Source: Micromonosporaceae bacterium (lineage in GTDB: Bacteria; Actinomycetota; Actinomycetes; Mycobacteriales; Micromonosporaceae). From it: a stretch of DNA of 64,000 nucleotides. Position 1 is the stretch's first letter; the number at the start of each line of letters is the position of its first letter. The stretch is taken from assembly GCA_020027875.1 (NCBI GenBank), contig JAHRHA010000001.1:62001-126000 (forward strand). The letters run 5' to 3'. The notes under the pieces are model-generated. The model did not search any database. It was not told the origin of the DNA and worked only from the letters and a program-made list of their open reading frames with translations. Made by a program: the position numbers and the translations under genes. Positions 23,750-33,113 of the stretch are shown here, one piece after another.

Positions 23750-24940
23750 TCAGCGCAGGATCACACCCACCACGTACGACGCGGGGGCCGCGAACGCGAA
23801 CGCGCCGAGCGGGCCCTGCATGTGGCGGGCGAGCCACATGAACGGCGCATCGCCCTCCAGACGGCGCCCAGCCTCGGCATAACCCGTGCCGAGGTCTACC
23901 ACGACGGCGATGAGGACGGCGACCATGCCCGCCACGGCTCCGTCGAAGGTGGTCATGCCGTCGACCAGTAGGCCGGCGGCGGCGCCGGCAGCGGTGCCCG
24001 CCATTGCGCCGGCGATTACCCCGGTGGATCCGCGGGGCACCTGGGGCGCGATGCGAGGGGTGGGCGCGATGACATCGCACAGGCGCGCGGTCGCAAGGCC
24101 GATACCCACCGCGACCAGGCCCGCGAGCAGCACCTGGTCGCCCAGCGGCTGGCGCGAGAGCACTGCAAAAGCGGCAAAAGCGGTCACGCCGACGACGACC
24201 ATCATCGTCACGCCGAGCGACTCGGTAACGCCGGCGCGCCCCCCGCGCAGGGCCAGCTGGCCGACGATCGCCGCCCCAAACGCGCCCGCGACGACGTAGC
24301 CCAGCGGCGCGAGCGAAGCCTGGACGGGGATGTTGACGGCGATGCAGGACGCGGCGGCGGTGAGCAGACCCACCGTCGCGACCACCCATGGGCTGGGTGG
24401 GCGACTCGCCACCGTCCAGGCGAGGACGAAGAACACCTGGGCCGCGAAGATCACGACGGTGAATCCGGTCTGGGTGGCCTGCGACCCGATTATCAGCCCG
24501 AAGGCGAGCAGCAGGGAGAAACCGGCGATGGCGAAGGAGAGGAGCCGGCGAACCGGCACGACCGGCTCGGCCGGCACTGTCTGCCCACGCCCACCCGACC
24601 GCCTGCGTTCGCCGCGGTCGGCGGCGCGATCCGGCGTACGGCCGGAGCCCCGCCCGACCGGTCGGTCCTTGCCGCGAGCCCCACGAGCCGCCCCCGGTCC
24701 GCCAGGCCCACCTCCCGGCCCGCCAGGCCCACCTCCCGGCCCGGCCGGGACGACCGCCGGGACGGTCGCGGGTGGGCGCCCAAAGGCCGACCGTCGTTCG
24801 CCTGAGCGATCGCTGCGGTATCGGTCGTCGGGGCCACTGCTTGCCAGCACGCTCTGATCGTGCCACGAGTGCGCCGTCGGTTCGAGTTCGGGCTGCGACG
24901 AGGGATGCTGTGAACAATCCGCACGAGTGGGCGAAGTCAC
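23750..24940 (-). CDS. polytopic membrane protein of unknown function
   Basis: 396 aa. The first ~130 residues are hydrophilic and rich in Pro, Gly and Arg, with a repeated GPGGGPGG stretch. The rest has about eight transmembrane helices (for example LLSFAIAGFSLLLAFGLII, FTVVIFAAQVFFVLAWTV). A late DLGTGYAEAGRRLEGD loop resembles segments of cytidylyltransferase-like membrane enzymes, but this is weak. Codon pattern supports this frame over an overlapping longer frame on the same strand. Divergent from glnR. Confidence 0.7.
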   Translation of the reverse strand: MTSPTRADCSQHPSSQPELEPTAHSWHDQSVLASSGPDDRYRSDRSGERRSAFGRPPATVPAVVPAGPGGGPGGPGGGPGGPGAARGARGKDRPVGRGSGRTPDRAADRGERRRSGGRGQTVPAEPVVPVRRLLSFAIAGFSLLLAFGLIIGSQATQTGFTVVIFAAQVFFVLAWTVASRPPSPWVVATVGLLTAAASCIAVNIPVQASLAPLGYVVAGAFGAAIVGQLALRGGRAGVTESLGVTMMVVVGVTAFAAFAVLSRQPLGDQVLLAGLVAVGIGLATARLCDVIAPTPRIAPQVPRGSTGVIAGAMAGTAAGAAAGLLVDGMTTFDGAVAGMVAVLIAVVVDLGTGYAEAGRRLEGDAPFMWLARHMQGPLGAFAFAAPASYVVGVILR

Positions 24941-24965
24941 CAGGTCCGGATCTCACGCACTGAAC

Positions 24966-25000
24966 GGTTCCGCTGGGAACCAAGTCCATTCGGTTAAGGT
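24966..25000 (+). promoter_or_regulatory. glnR promoter region with inverted repeat
   Basis: Inverted repeat GGTTCC-4 nt-GGAACC (24966-24981), followed by a TAAGGT -10 box at 24995-25000. The repeat would sit just upstream of or over the -35 position. A leader of about 65 nt then precedes the GGAGG ribosome-binding site of glnR. The binding protein is unknown. Confidence 0.45.
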
Positions 25001-25072
25001 GTGGGTCATCCACCCGTCAGCGAGGCCGGGTCCGCCGCCCACCGCGGCGAACGCCGTGAGACGGAGGTGACC

Positions 25073-25813
25073 ATGGACATACTGCTCCTAACCACCGCCA
25101 ATGGTTCTGGCGGCCCCGCCGGAGTGCTGCCGGCACTCGATCTTCTTCCGCACACCGTGCGTACCGCTCCACGCGACGTGCGCGCCCTGCTGGCGGGCAT
25201 TAGTCCCGACGTTGTGGTCATCGATGCCCGGTCAGAGCTCGCCGAGGTGCGGGCCACCTGCCGGATGCTGCACGCGACCGGCCTCGGGGTTCCCCTACTC
25301 GCCGTCGTCGCCGAGTCGGGCCTGGTCGCTCTCAACGCGGACTGGGGCGTTGACGACGTGGTGCTGGCCAGCGCCGGCCCGTCGGAGGTCGAGGCGCGCC
25401 TGCGACTGGCGATTGGTCGTCTGTCCCCCGGGGCGGCGGCCGCCAGCGGGCTCATCCGCGGCGGCGAGCTGACCATCGACCCGGACACGTACGCCGCCAA
25501 ACTCAAGGGCCGCCCACTCGACCTCACGTACAAGGAGTTCGAGCTGTTGAAGTTTCTGGCCCAGCACCCCGGCCGCGTCTTCACGCGGGATCAGCTGCTG
25601 CGCGAGGTCTGGGGGTACGACTACTTCGGCGGCACTCGTACGGTCGATGTCCACGTCCGTCGGTTGCGGGCCAAGCTGGGGTCGGAGTACGAATCGATGA
25701 TCGGCACGGTGCGCCAGGTCGGATACAAGTTCGTCGTACCACCCACTCGCACGCTGCCGGACGCCGACCACGTCGCGCCTATCCGAGGACGCACGGTCGT
25801 TCCCGCTCCCTGA
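25073..25813 (+). CDS. glnR: GlnR-type orphan response regulator
   Basis: 246 aa: atypical receiver domain (1-120) and OmpR/PhoB winged helix (about 135-225, [35 protein letters not shown]). The N-terminus ([11 protein letters not shown]...[12 protein letters not shown]) and [10 protein letters not shown] match GlnR, the nitrogen regulator that works without phosphorylation; Asp51 is in the IDAR position corresponding to the structural Asp50. Adjacent to mshD as in mycobacteria (Rv0818-Rv0819). ATG with GGAGG 5 nt upstream. Confidence 0.82.
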   Translation: MDILLLTTANGSGGPAGVLPALDLLPHTVRTAPRDVRALLAGISPDVVVIDARSELAEVRATCRMLHATGLGVPLLAVVAESGLVALNADWGVDDVVLASAGPSEVEARLRLAIGRLSPGAAAASGLIRGGELTIDPDTYAAKLKGRPLDLTYKEFELLKFLAQHPGRVFTRDQLLREVWGYDYFGGTRTVDVHVRRLRAKLGSEYESMIGTVRQVGYKFVVPPTRTLPDADHVAPIRGRTVVPAP

Positions 25814-25852
25814 CGGAGATGTTCCGCCCTCGCAGCGACTACGGTTGCGAGC

Positions 25853-26851
25853 GTGGGGACCGTACGCGCCGATCTTGTCCGAGCCGACCACCTCACGCCT
25901 GCCGAGGTCAGCGAGGTCCTCGCGCTAACGAGGGCCGCGGGCGACTCCGACGGCGCTTATCCCCTCTCCGAGCACGTAATGCTGCATCTGCGCCACGGTG
26001 GCGACGTCCCGGCCGTCCACCTCTTGGCGCGCGACGGCGACCAGCTCGTCGGCTACGCCCACGTGGACACCACCGATGCCGTCGAGGGCGCGTCAGCGGA
26101 GCTGTGCGTGCATCCCCTGTTCCGCCGGCGCGGATTGGGCCGGGCCCTGGTGATGGCGGCGATCGGGGCCGCCGACGAGCACGATCCCGCCCACCGCTTG
26201 CGTCTGTGGGCTCACGGCGACCACCCATCGGCCAACGCACTGGCACTCTCGCTCGGCTTCGAACGCGCCAGGGTGCTGTGGCAGATGCGCCGATCGCTCT
26301 TCGCCCCGGTGCCAGCACCCGAGCTCCCACCCGGCGTCGTGCTGCGTCCGTTTCGACCCGGCGCGGATGAAGCCGCCTGGCTCGACCTCAACGCGCGGGC
26401 CTTCGCCGACCATCCTGACCAGGGTCGCTGGCGCGCGGCGGACCTGCGGATACGGCTCTCGGAGGGGTGGTTCGACCCGGACGGCTTCCTGCTCGCCGAG
26501 CGCCCGGCGGAAGGCAAACTGCTCGGCTTCCACTGGACCAAGGTCCATGGCGCGATCCGGCACGACCACGGCGACGGCTCGCACGACCACGATCCGATCG
26601 GCGAGGTCTATGTGCTCGGGGTAGACCCCGCTGCCCACGGGCTCGGCCTTGGCACTGCCCTGACCCTCGCCGGGCTGCGTCACCTGCGTGACGTCGGCCT
26701 GGACCAGGTCATGCTCTATGTCGACGAGTCCAACCCCACCGCGATTGCGCTCTACCAGAAGCTGGGCTTCGCCCGATGGTCGACCGACGTCTGCTTCCGC
26801 CGGCCAGGCGGCCGAAACCAGGTTGCCGGTGACGGATCGCTATCGCCGTAG
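25853..26851 (+). CDS. mshD: mycothiol synthase (MshD)
   Basis: 332 aa with two GNAT domains. The acetyl-CoA loop of the first is LCVHPLFRRRGLGRAL (about 83-98), of the second VLGVDPAAHGLGLGTAL. It acetylates Cys-GlcN-Ins, the last step of mycothiol synthesis. A His/Asp-rich insert (RHDHGDGSHDHD) in the HWTKVH-GEVYVLG region extends the usual linker. GTG start with TACGGT (25840-25845) 7 nt upstream, leaderless. Confidence 0.93.
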   Translation: MGTVRADLVRADHLTPAEVSEVLALTRAAGDSDGAYPLSEHVMLHLRHGGDVPAVHLLARDGDQLVGYAHVDTTDAVEGASAELCVHPLFRRRGLGRALVMAAIGAADEHDPAHRLRLWAHGDHPSANALALSLGFERARVLWQMRRSLFAPVPAPELPPGVVLRPFRPGADEAAWLDLNARAFADHPDQGRWRAADLRIRLSEGWFDPDGFLLAERPAEGKLLGFHWTKVHGAIRHDHGDGSHDHDPIGEVYVLGVDPAAHGLGLGTALTLAGLRHLRDVGLDQVMLYVDESNPTAIALYQKLGFARWSTDVCFRRPGGRNQVAGDGSLSP

Positions 26852-26927
26852 CCCTTCCCGGTGGGCCTGGCCGGCGCGACGATGACCAGATACGAACGGT
26901 GTGATTCGTGTCCAGGCGGGAGGTCGC

Positions 26928-28526
26928 GTGAAGGCAGGCCGTCAAGTCCCCGAAGACTTCGCCTCGTTCGTCGCGACGCAGGAACGTCGACTCCGTGCCG
27001 CCAGCCACGAACTGACCGGCAGTGACCGGTTCGCCGAGGCGCTACGGCGCGAGCTGATGGCCACCATCGCGCTGCGCTGGTGGTGGTTTCGATTGCGGCC
27101 GGCGAGATCGCGCTCGACGGCGAGCGCGGCGTACCTTGACCGGCTTCTCCGCCGGGAGGCCAGGGCGTGGCGGACGGAATCCGCCGGCCTGGGGTGGCTG
27201 GCAGCCAGGTCAGCACGATCCCGAGCAGACGCGCGCGCCGCCCGCGCCCGAGCAGGCGGCATCCGCGTCGTGGAGGACGAGGAGGTCGTCGAAACGGAGG
27301 CGGCGACCCAGCTCGCCCGGGACGCTTGGGATCGGGCGAAGCAGGTGCGCCAGGGGCGGCGGGTGATCGCCGCGATCGCGGCCGCTCTACTCGTGTGCGT
27401 CGCCCTCGTAGGCCCGCGCCCACCGAGCCCAGCACCCGGCCCAGACCTCCTCCCACCGCCACCCACGGTCGTGCCCACGGGTGTCCTGGTTCTGCCGGCG
27501 TTCGCCCGACTGGCCGAGCTCGACCGGCGCGCCACCCGACTGCCCGAGACCATCAACGTCGATCCGACGCCGGCTCCCCCGCTGCTGGGCCAGCCGCTGC
27601 TGCGGGCCGTGGCCGTGCTGCGGCAGGGGCTCGGCCCGCTGGTTGTCGTGGGAGTTGACGGCGAAACCCGGCGCGTCGACGACCCCAGACTGGCGGCAGC
27701 GAGCCTGCTGACAACGTCGCTCTCGCCGGACGGTACGCGGATCGCACTCACCCGAGCGAACGACCTACTCGTCGTCGACGTCACCAGCGGGGAGGTACGG
27801 TCCGTCACCGCCGGCTCGGTCCAGCCGAACCCGCCGAGCCTGGTTTGGCACTCCCGGAGCGCCGTGCTCCTGCCGGGTCGGGGCGCCGCGCGGCAGGTCG
27901 ACGTCGACACCGGCGCGATGTCGGACCTCGCCGGCACAAGCGGGTCCAACCTGGTGACAACCCAGGGCGCCGCCTGGGCACGCATCACCGAGTTGGTCAC
28001 CGCGTCGGCGTCGACCGGACTGCCGGTGCGGTTTCGGCTATGGCGTACCCCGCCGACGGCGACCCCGGTCACGGCACAGGCCAGCGCTACGCCCGGCGCC
28101 ACCCTGCCGCCCATCCCGCCGCTCACAGCGTCGCCCTCGCCCGCCCGCGACGTTGAGGACCGACCACTCTTTGGTCCAAACTGGATCGGCGGCTGGATCG
28201 ACGCCGCGTGGTCCACGCAGGACATTCTCGCCAGCGCGTGCGGGCCTGGAAACATCCTGCTGCCGCAGGGATCTGGAGTTGCCCGCTCGGCCGTGGTCGC
28301 CGTCGGGACCAACGGCCTCTACCTGGCCACGCTCGTTGCTGTGGAGACAACCACCCTCGACGCGCTTGGCTTCGTAGACTCACAGACCCTGCTCGTCGCG
28401 GCGGGCCTGCCGCGGACCGCCACCGTGATTCTCGCTTGGACCCCTCGAACGGGCGAACTCGTGCGGGTCACCACGGTCAGTGCGCACAGCCAGGTGGCGG
28501 TGGCCGACCTTCTCGCCCCAGAGTAA
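26928..28526 (+). CDS. membrane-anchored protein with helical N-terminus and propeller-like C-terminus
   Basis: 532 aa. N-terminal ~60 residues (DFASFVATQERRLRAASHEL) resemble the start of ECF sigma-like proteins but no sigma-4 region follows. One transmembrane helix near residues 150-168 (VIAAIAAALLVCVALVG), then a Pro-rich linker and an extracytoplasmic domain of about 330 residues with beta-propeller-like repeats (SLSPDGTRIALTRANDLLVV, TSGEVRSVTAG). GTG 26928 has GGGAGG 4 nt upstream. Function unknown; a sensor or anti-sigma-like role is speculative. Confidence 0.68.
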   Translation: MKAGRQVPEDFASFVATQERRLRAASHELTGSDRFAEALRRELMATIALRWWWFRLRPARSRSTASAAYLDRLLRREARAWRTESAGLGWLAARSARSRADARAARARAGGIRVVEDEEVVETEAATQLARDAWDRAKQVRQGRRVIAAIAAALLVCVALVGPRPPSPAPGPDLLPPPPTVVPTGVLVLPAFARLAELDRRATRLPETINVDPTPAPPLLGQPLLRAVAVLRQGLGPLVVVGVDGETRRVDDPRLAAASLLTTSLSPDGTRIALTRANDLLVVDVTSGEVRSVTAGSVQPNPPSLVWHSRSAVLLPGRGAARQVDVDTGAMSDLAGTSGSNLVTTQGAAWARITELVTASASTGLPVRFRLWRTPPTATPVTAQASATPGATLPPIPPLTASPSPARDVEDRPLFGPNWIGGWIDAAWSTQDILASACGPGNILLPQGSGVARSAVVAVGTNGLYLATLVAVETTTLDALGFVDSQTLLVAAGLPRTATVILAWTPRTGELVRVTTVSAHSQVAVADLLAPE

Positions 28527-28534
28527 GGACCCAC

Positions 28535-29707
28535 TCACGTGAAGGCCGAGACGCCCGTCAACTCCTGGCCGATGACCAGCTGATGGATCTCCGAGGTGCC
28601 CTCATAGGTCAACACGCTCTCCAGGTTGTTGGCGTGGCGCAGCACCGGGTACTCCAGGCTGATGCCGTTGGCCCCGAGGATCGTGCGGCACTGGCGAGCG
28701 ATGGCCAGGGCCTCCCGCACGTTGTTCAGCTTAGCGATGCTGACCTGTTCTGGCCGCAGGCCGACGGAGTCGGCCAGCCGTCCAAGATGCAGCGCGAGGA
28801 GAAACCCCTTCTGCAGCTCGACCGCCATGTCGGCAAGCTTTGCCTGGGTGAGCTGGAAGCCGGCGATCGGCCGGCCAAACTGCTCCCGCTCGCACGCATA
28901 CGCGATGGCTGTGTCGAGGCAGTCCCGAGCCGCGCCAAGCGCCCCCCAGGCGATGCCATACCGAGCCTCCGTCAGGCACGACAGCGGCGCCTTGAGCCCC
29001 CTCGCCTCGGGGAGCAGCGCGTCGCCGGGAAGCCGCACCTCGTCGAGCACGATCTCTCCGGTTGACGAAGCCCGAAGCGACAGCTTGTGATGGATCTCGT
29101 TCGCCGTCACCCCCTCGCTGTCCATCGGCACCACGAATCCGCGGACGCCGTCGTCCGTCCGGGCCCAGACGACCGCGACGTCGGCGACCGGCGCGTTCGT
29201 GATCCACATCTTTGTGCCCCGGAGTACCCAACCGTCGCCATTGCGCTCGGCGCGGGTCTTCATCGAGGCCGGATCCGAGCCGTGATCGGGCTCGGTAAGT
29301 CCAAAGCAACCAATTGCGTCGCCGACGGCCATGTCCGGCAGCCAGCGCTGCTTCTGCGCCTCCGACCCGTACGCCCAGATCCCATACATCGCCAATGATC
29401 CCTGCACGCTGACCAGGCTGCGGCTGCCAGAGTCGCCAGCCTCCAGCTCCATGCAGGCCAACCCGTACGAGACAGCGGACGCCCCAGCGCAGCCGTATCC
29501 CTGCAGGTGCATGCCGAGTAGGCCAACCGCGCCGAACTGCTTCGCCAGGTCCCGGGTCGGTGTACGGCCGTCCTCGAACCACCGTGCGACGTGTGGACGC
29601 ACCTGCTGGTCCACGAGGCGTCGAACCAGGTCCCGCATCGCTATCTCCTCCTGGCTCAGCAGCGAGTCGAGAGCCAGTAGGTCGAGGGGAGCGGTACGGG
29701 CAGCCAT
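28535..29707 (-). CDS. gcdH: glutaryl-CoA dehydrogenase-like acyl-CoA dehydrogenase
   Basis: 390 aa. Close to glutaryl-CoA dehydrogenase throughout: QGYGCAG, SVQGSLAM, YGSEAQKQRWLP, GCFGLTEPDHGSDPASM, NGISLEYPVLRHANNLE, and the catalytic Glu in TYEGTSEIHQL near residue 370. It oxidatively decarboxylates glutaryl-CoA to crotonyl-CoA in lysine/tryptophan breakdown. No pathway partners are adjacent. ATG 29707 has TAGGTT (29714-29719) 6 nt upstream, leaderless. Confidence 0.85.
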   Translation of the reverse strand: MAARTAPLDLLALDSLLSQEEIAMRDLVRRLVDQQVRPHVARWFEDGRTPTRDLAKQFGAVGLLGMHLQGYGCAGASAVSYGLACMELEAGDSGSRSLVSVQGSLAMYGIWAYGSEAQKQRWLPDMAVGDAIGCFGLTEPDHGSDPASMKTRAERNGDGWVLRGTKMWITNAPVADVAVVWARTDDGVRGFVVPMDSEGVTANEIHHKLSLRASSTGEIVLDEVRLPGDALLPEARGLKAPLSCLTEARYGIAWGALGAARDCLDTAIAYACEREQFGRPIAGFQLTQAKLADMAVELQKGFLLALHLGRLADSVGLRPEQVSIAKLNNVREALAIARQCRTILGANGISLEYPVLRHANNLESVLTYEGTSEIHQLVIGQELTGVSAFT

Positions 29708-29716
29708 GCACCCAAC

Positions 29717-30007
29717 CTAGAGGACGAGTACGCGGGCGTGGATCGTCGTACGCTGCTGCAGCGCCGCCCGCAGTGCCCGGTGGACGCCGTCCTCGAGGTA
29801 GAGCTTGCCGTCCCACTGGACGACGTGTGGGAACAGGTCGCCGTAGAAGGTGGAATCGTCGGCCAGCAACCGGTCGAGGCCAAGCTCCCGCTTGGTCGTA
29901 ATGAGTTGGTCCAGGCGCACCGCGCGGGGTGGGATCTCCGTCCACTGCTTCATCGTCATGCCGTGGTCGGGGTACGGCTTCCCGTCCTGGACCTCCTTGA
30001 AGATCAC
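29717..30007 (-). CDS. small ParB-like domain protein
   Basis: 96 aa. DGKLYLEDGVHRALRAAL near the C-terminus matches the DGxHR nucleotide-binding motif of the ParB/sulfiredoxin-like fold; IPPRAVRLDQLITTK is the matching N-terminal strand. Conserved in actinobacteria without known function. GTG at 30007 is the annotated start; an ATG at residue 17 (MTMKQW) is possible. Ends 10 nt above gcdH, so probably cotranscribed, although gcdH has its own -10. Confidence 0.75.
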   Translation of the reverse strand: MIFKEVQDGKPYPDHGMTMKQWTEIPPRAVRLDQLITTKRELGLDRLLADDSTFYGDLFPHVVQWDGKLYLEDGVHRALRAALQQRTTIHARVLVL

Positions 30008-30083
30008 GACGCGCCGCCCCCTCCCCTCCGCGTGGCGAACTCGTGCGCTGCCAGCCTAGCGACAAGGCAGCCCGGCCCTGCCG

Positions 30084-30689
30084 TTACATCGACCACTGCC
30101 CGCGATGGACCACTTCGTCCACCGGCCGGCGGCCCCGCTTGAGGGAGCCCGACCTGTGATCGGGTGCCCGGTATCCCACGCTGATCGCACCGATGGGGGT
30201 GAACTCCTCGGGCACGCCAAACTCGGCCCGGTACGCCGACATCTGCTCGGCTGGAATGCCGAAGAAACACGCGCCGAGCCCTTCATCGACCGCGGTGAGC
30301 AGCATGAGCAGGCTTGCGAAACCGGTGTCGATGTCCCAGTAGGGCACCGGCCAGCGCCGCTCGTCCCGATCCGTCCACCCCTTGTCCGGTTGGGCGTATC
30401 GGTCCAGGTAGACGGCCTTGTTCGAGTGCGCCACGATGATCAGCGGTGCATGGCGCATGTTGACCAGCCACTGCTGCCAGAGCTCCGTCTGCGGCGTCGC
30501 CACGCGCCAGAACCGCTCCCGATCCGCCAGGTTCTCCAGCACGAGGAACCCCCAACCCTGCGAGAAGCCCGCCGACGGTGCCCTGATCGCGTGTTCGAGG
30601 ATCCGCTCGCGCACCTCGGCCGGCACCTGGCGATCCGGGTCGTAGTTGCGCACCATGCGCCGCCGGCGCACTACCTCGCGAAACTCCAC
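30084..30689 (-). CDS. nitroreductase family protein
   Basis: 201 aa FMN flavoprotein. RRRRMVRNYDP (8-18) is the FMN-phosphate-binding arginine stretch; RAPSAGFSQGWGFLVL and the late GLGACFFGIP (about 150-159) are typical. NAD(P)H-dependent reduction of nitro or quinone compounds is expected; physiological substrate unknown. GTG start with GGAAGG upstream. Confidence 0.87.
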   Translation of the reverse strand: MEFREVVRRRRMVRNYDPDRQVPAEVRERILEHAIRAPSAGFSQGWGFLVLENLADRERFWRVATPQTELWQQWLVNMRHAPLIIVAHSNKAVYLDRYAQPDKGWTDRDERRWPVPYWDIDTGFASLLMLLTAVDEGLGACFFGIPAEQMSAYRAEFGVPEEFTPIGAISVGYRAPDHRSGSLKRGRRPVDEVVHRGQWSM

Positions 30690-30716
30690 GCCGCCACCTT
30701 CCCTGTCTAGTGGTGC

Positions 30717-30774
30717 CGATCAAGGGCGTAGTCGCGTGATTGGTGATCAAAGCACGCGACTACGCCCTAGATCG
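30717..30774. repeat. GATC palindrome, family A copy 2
   Basis: Left arm GATCAAGGGCGTAGTCGCGT, right arm its reverse complement with one mismatch (A to T at position 5). The loop contains GATCAAA. The inner stem (TAGTCGCGT) differs from copies 1 and 4 but still pairs. It lies between two minus-strand genes and provides the stop codon of the aldose epimerase. Confidence 0.87.
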
Positions 30775-31825
30775 ACGAGGAGGACGGCGCGGGGGAGGAC
30801 GGCGCGGGGGAGGAGGGCGAGATCTGGGTGATGCCCCACGCGCCGCGCCAGGTCTGGCCGGGCTCCAGCACGATCAGGTCGCGTCCCGAGCGGAATGCGT
30901 CCGGCGGGCACGTCATGGGCTCGACCCCGACCGAGCGGCGGAATCTTTCGCCGGGAAGCGTGTCGCTGGTGAATAGCTGCCACCAGCCGAACGCCGCATC
31001 CGCCCAGAGCTTCACGCCTCGTCCGTCACTAGTGGACAGTGTCACCGCCGATCCACCGTCGGGATCGCGGATCAGGTCTCCGAAAGCGGTGTCGAGCACG
31101 GCTGCGCCGATCCGGCGCGGCTCGGTGAAGTCGAACTCGCCGCCGGCGACACGCGCGGCCCCGATCGGCAGCAAGCGCCCGTCGACGAGCAGTCGGCTGC
31201 GGGCCGGGAGTTGCACGAACAACTCCTCGATGGCCACACCGCGGACGAGCAGGTACGGGTGGGCCGAGAATCCGAACGGGCACGGCGTCGCGGCGTGGTT
31301 GGTCACCGCGTGGTCGGCCCGCAGACCGGCTGGCCCAACACTCCACGTCGTACGCAGCGAGAGCGCCCATGGGTAGCCGGGCTGTGGCGGCAGGTCGTAC
31401 TCGAGCGAGAGCATGTCCACGCCCTCTTGCTCCGCCATGCCTTCCTGCCCCGCCGGCCCCACGGCGGCCGACTTGGCCGGGCGCCACCGCGACCAGTTGA
31501 CCAGACCATGAATCGCGTTGTGCTTAGCCGGCTCGGTCAGTGTGAGCTGGCGCGATTCGCCCGCGAAGACGTATCGTCCGTCCCGGATCCGGTTGGGCCA
31601 CGGCGCGAGGATCTGTCCGGCCGACGCGGGGCATATCTCGCTCTCCGCGAAACCATCGACCACGTCGGCGCCGGCGACCCGATAGGTGCGCAGGCCTCCG
31701 CCAACCTCCACCACGACCGCCTCGTGGTCACCCGATGTGATGGTCCACTGCTCGCCGGACGGGCGTGCTGCCTGCTCCGCTGCCAGGCTTCGCGAAACCC
31801 CCCCGACGCTGCCCTCTTCGGACAT
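30767..31825 (-). CDS. aldose 1-epimerase (galactose mutarotase family)
   Basis: 352 aa. Catalytic motifs: substrate/acid His in HNAIHGLV near residue 104, SAHPYL near 190, and the catalytic Glu in GVEPMTCPPDAF near 316. It interconverts anomers of hexoses. The C-terminus ends SSPAPSSPAPSSSSI: a short GGA-rich tandem repeat, and the last codons and TAG stop come from the palindrome. ATG 31825 has GGGGAGG 6 nt upstream. Confidence 0.85.
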   Translation of the reverse strand: MSEEGSVGGVSRSLAAEQAARPSGEQWTITSGDHEAVVVEVGGGLRTYRVAGADVVDGFAESEICPASAGQILAPWPNRIRDGRYVFAGESRQLTLTEPAKHNAIHGLVNWSRWRPAKSAAVGPAGQEGMAEQEGVDMLSLEYDLPPQPGYPWALSLRTTWSVGPAGLRADHAVTNHAATPCPFGFSAHPYLLVRGVAIEELFVQLPARSRLLVDGRLLPIGAARVAGGEFDFTEPRRIGAAVLDTAFGDLIRDPDGGSAVTLSTSDGRGVKLWADAAFGWWQLFTSDTLPGERFRRSVGVEPMTCPPDAFRSGRDLIVLEPGQTWRGAWGITQISPSSPAPSSPAPSSSSI

Positions 31826-31862
31826 CCGCTGCCTCCCCAAATCTGACCTCGTCTTGGCGACC

Positions 31863-33113
31863 TTAACGGGTCTTGGCCGGTGGCGCGTAGCGAAGGAGAG
31901 CGGGGAACGCGACCGCCAGGACTGCCGCGACGACCGCCGCGACCACGCCACCGCTGACCCAGGCAACCGTCGGACCGAGCATGGCGGCCATCGCACCGGC
32001 ACGCAGGTCCCCCAGGCGCGGGCCACCTGCCACGACGGCAATAAAGATCCCCTGCAGGCGGCCCTGGAACCCGTCCGGCGCGTAGCATTGCAAGATCGTT
32101 TGACGGTAGACGGCGCTGATCAGATCGGCCGCCCCACCGACGGCTAGGAGAAGCACGGCGAGCCAGAGCGACCCGGCGAGACCGGCTAGAGCGACCGCGA
32201 GTCCCCAGGCGATGACCGAGATAACGAGCGCCCTGCCCTGCCGGTAGACCCGCCCTATCCAGCCGGACGTGAGGCCGGCGACCACTGAGCCGATGCCGAT
32301 TGCCGCGTAGAGCCACCCGATGGAGCCCGGACCGAAGCGCTCATCGGCTACCTCTGGAAAGAGCGAACGCGGCATCGCCAGGACCATCGCGGCAGTGTCG
32401 ATAGCGAACGAGAGCAGCAGCACCGGCGCGGTGGCCAGATACGATAGCCCCTCCCGCACCTCGCGCCACCCCGCCACCCGGCCGCCATCGATGGCGTTCG
32501 CGGGAGGCAAAGCGGGCAGGCGCACCGTCGCCCAGAGAGCCACTGCGAAGGCGAGCGCGTCCACCGCGTACGCCGCCGCGAAGCTTGCGTGGAGCAGGAC
32601 CAGGCCGGCGGTCAGCGGCCCCACGACCATCGCGGCGTTAAAGACCGTGGAGTTGAGCGTGTTCGCCGCCGCCAACTCCTCGGTGCCCACCAGACGCGGG
32701 ATGATCGCCTGCCGGGTGGGTGAGCCGACCGCGAATGCGGTTGCCTGCACTGCGACGAGCACGAGCAGCAGCCCGGGACTGCCAATCTCGAGCAGGGCCT
32801 GGCCGAGCAGCCCCACCGTCGATGCCCACATAAGCAGGGACGAGGCGAGAAGGAGCTTGCGCCGGTCGACGGCGTCCGCGACCGCGCCGCCCCAGAGGGC
32901 GAAGACGATCAGTGGTACCAACGCCACCAGGCCGATGAGCCCTACCCACAACGAGGACTGGGTGAGCGCGTACATCTGCACGGGCACGGCGACGGCGGTC
33001 AGCTGGTACCCGAATTGGGACACCGCGTTGCCCACGAAGAGCCGCCGGTACGCGGGGTGGCGCAGCGGGCGGGTGTCGATCGCGTGCCGACGCAGGAAGT
33101 CTTGTGTGGTCAA
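31863..33113 (-). CDS. MFS transporter (EntS/MFS_3 type)
   Basis: 416 aa with 12 predicted helices. [20 protein letters not shown] start and [17 protein letters not shown] (loop 2-3) are typical of MFS_3 exporters such as EntS. Substrate unknown. Start is TTG at 33113, overlapping the pdxH stop as TTGA, so it is translationally coupled to pdxH; this is an uncommon start codon here. Confidence 0.84.
   Translation of the reverse strand: MTTQDFLRRHAIDTRPLRHPAYRRLFVGNAVSQFGYQLTAVAVPVQMYALTQSSLWVGLIGLVALVPLIVFALWGGAVADAVDRRKLLLASSLLMWASTVGLLGQALLEIGSPGLLLVLVAVQATAFAVGSPTRQAIIPRLVGTEELAAANTLNSTVFNAAMVVGPLTAGLVLLHASFAAAYAVDALAFAVALWATVRLPALPPANAIDGGRVAGWREVREGLSYLATAPVLLLSFAIDTAAMVLAMPRSLFPEVADERFGPGSIGWLYAAIGIGSVVAGLTSGWIGRVYRQGRALVISVIAWGLAVALAGLAGSLWLAVLLLAVGGAADLISAVYRQTILQCYAPDGFQGRLQGIFIAVVAGGPRLGDLRAGAMAAMLGPTVAWVSGGVVAAVVAAVLAVAFPALLRYAPPAKTR

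Noticed and set aside
23739-25013. 424-codon minus-strand frame overlapping the polytopic membrane protein
   Set aside because: The alternative frame (23750-24940) gives clean transmembrane helices; this one gives Arg/Pro-rich noise.
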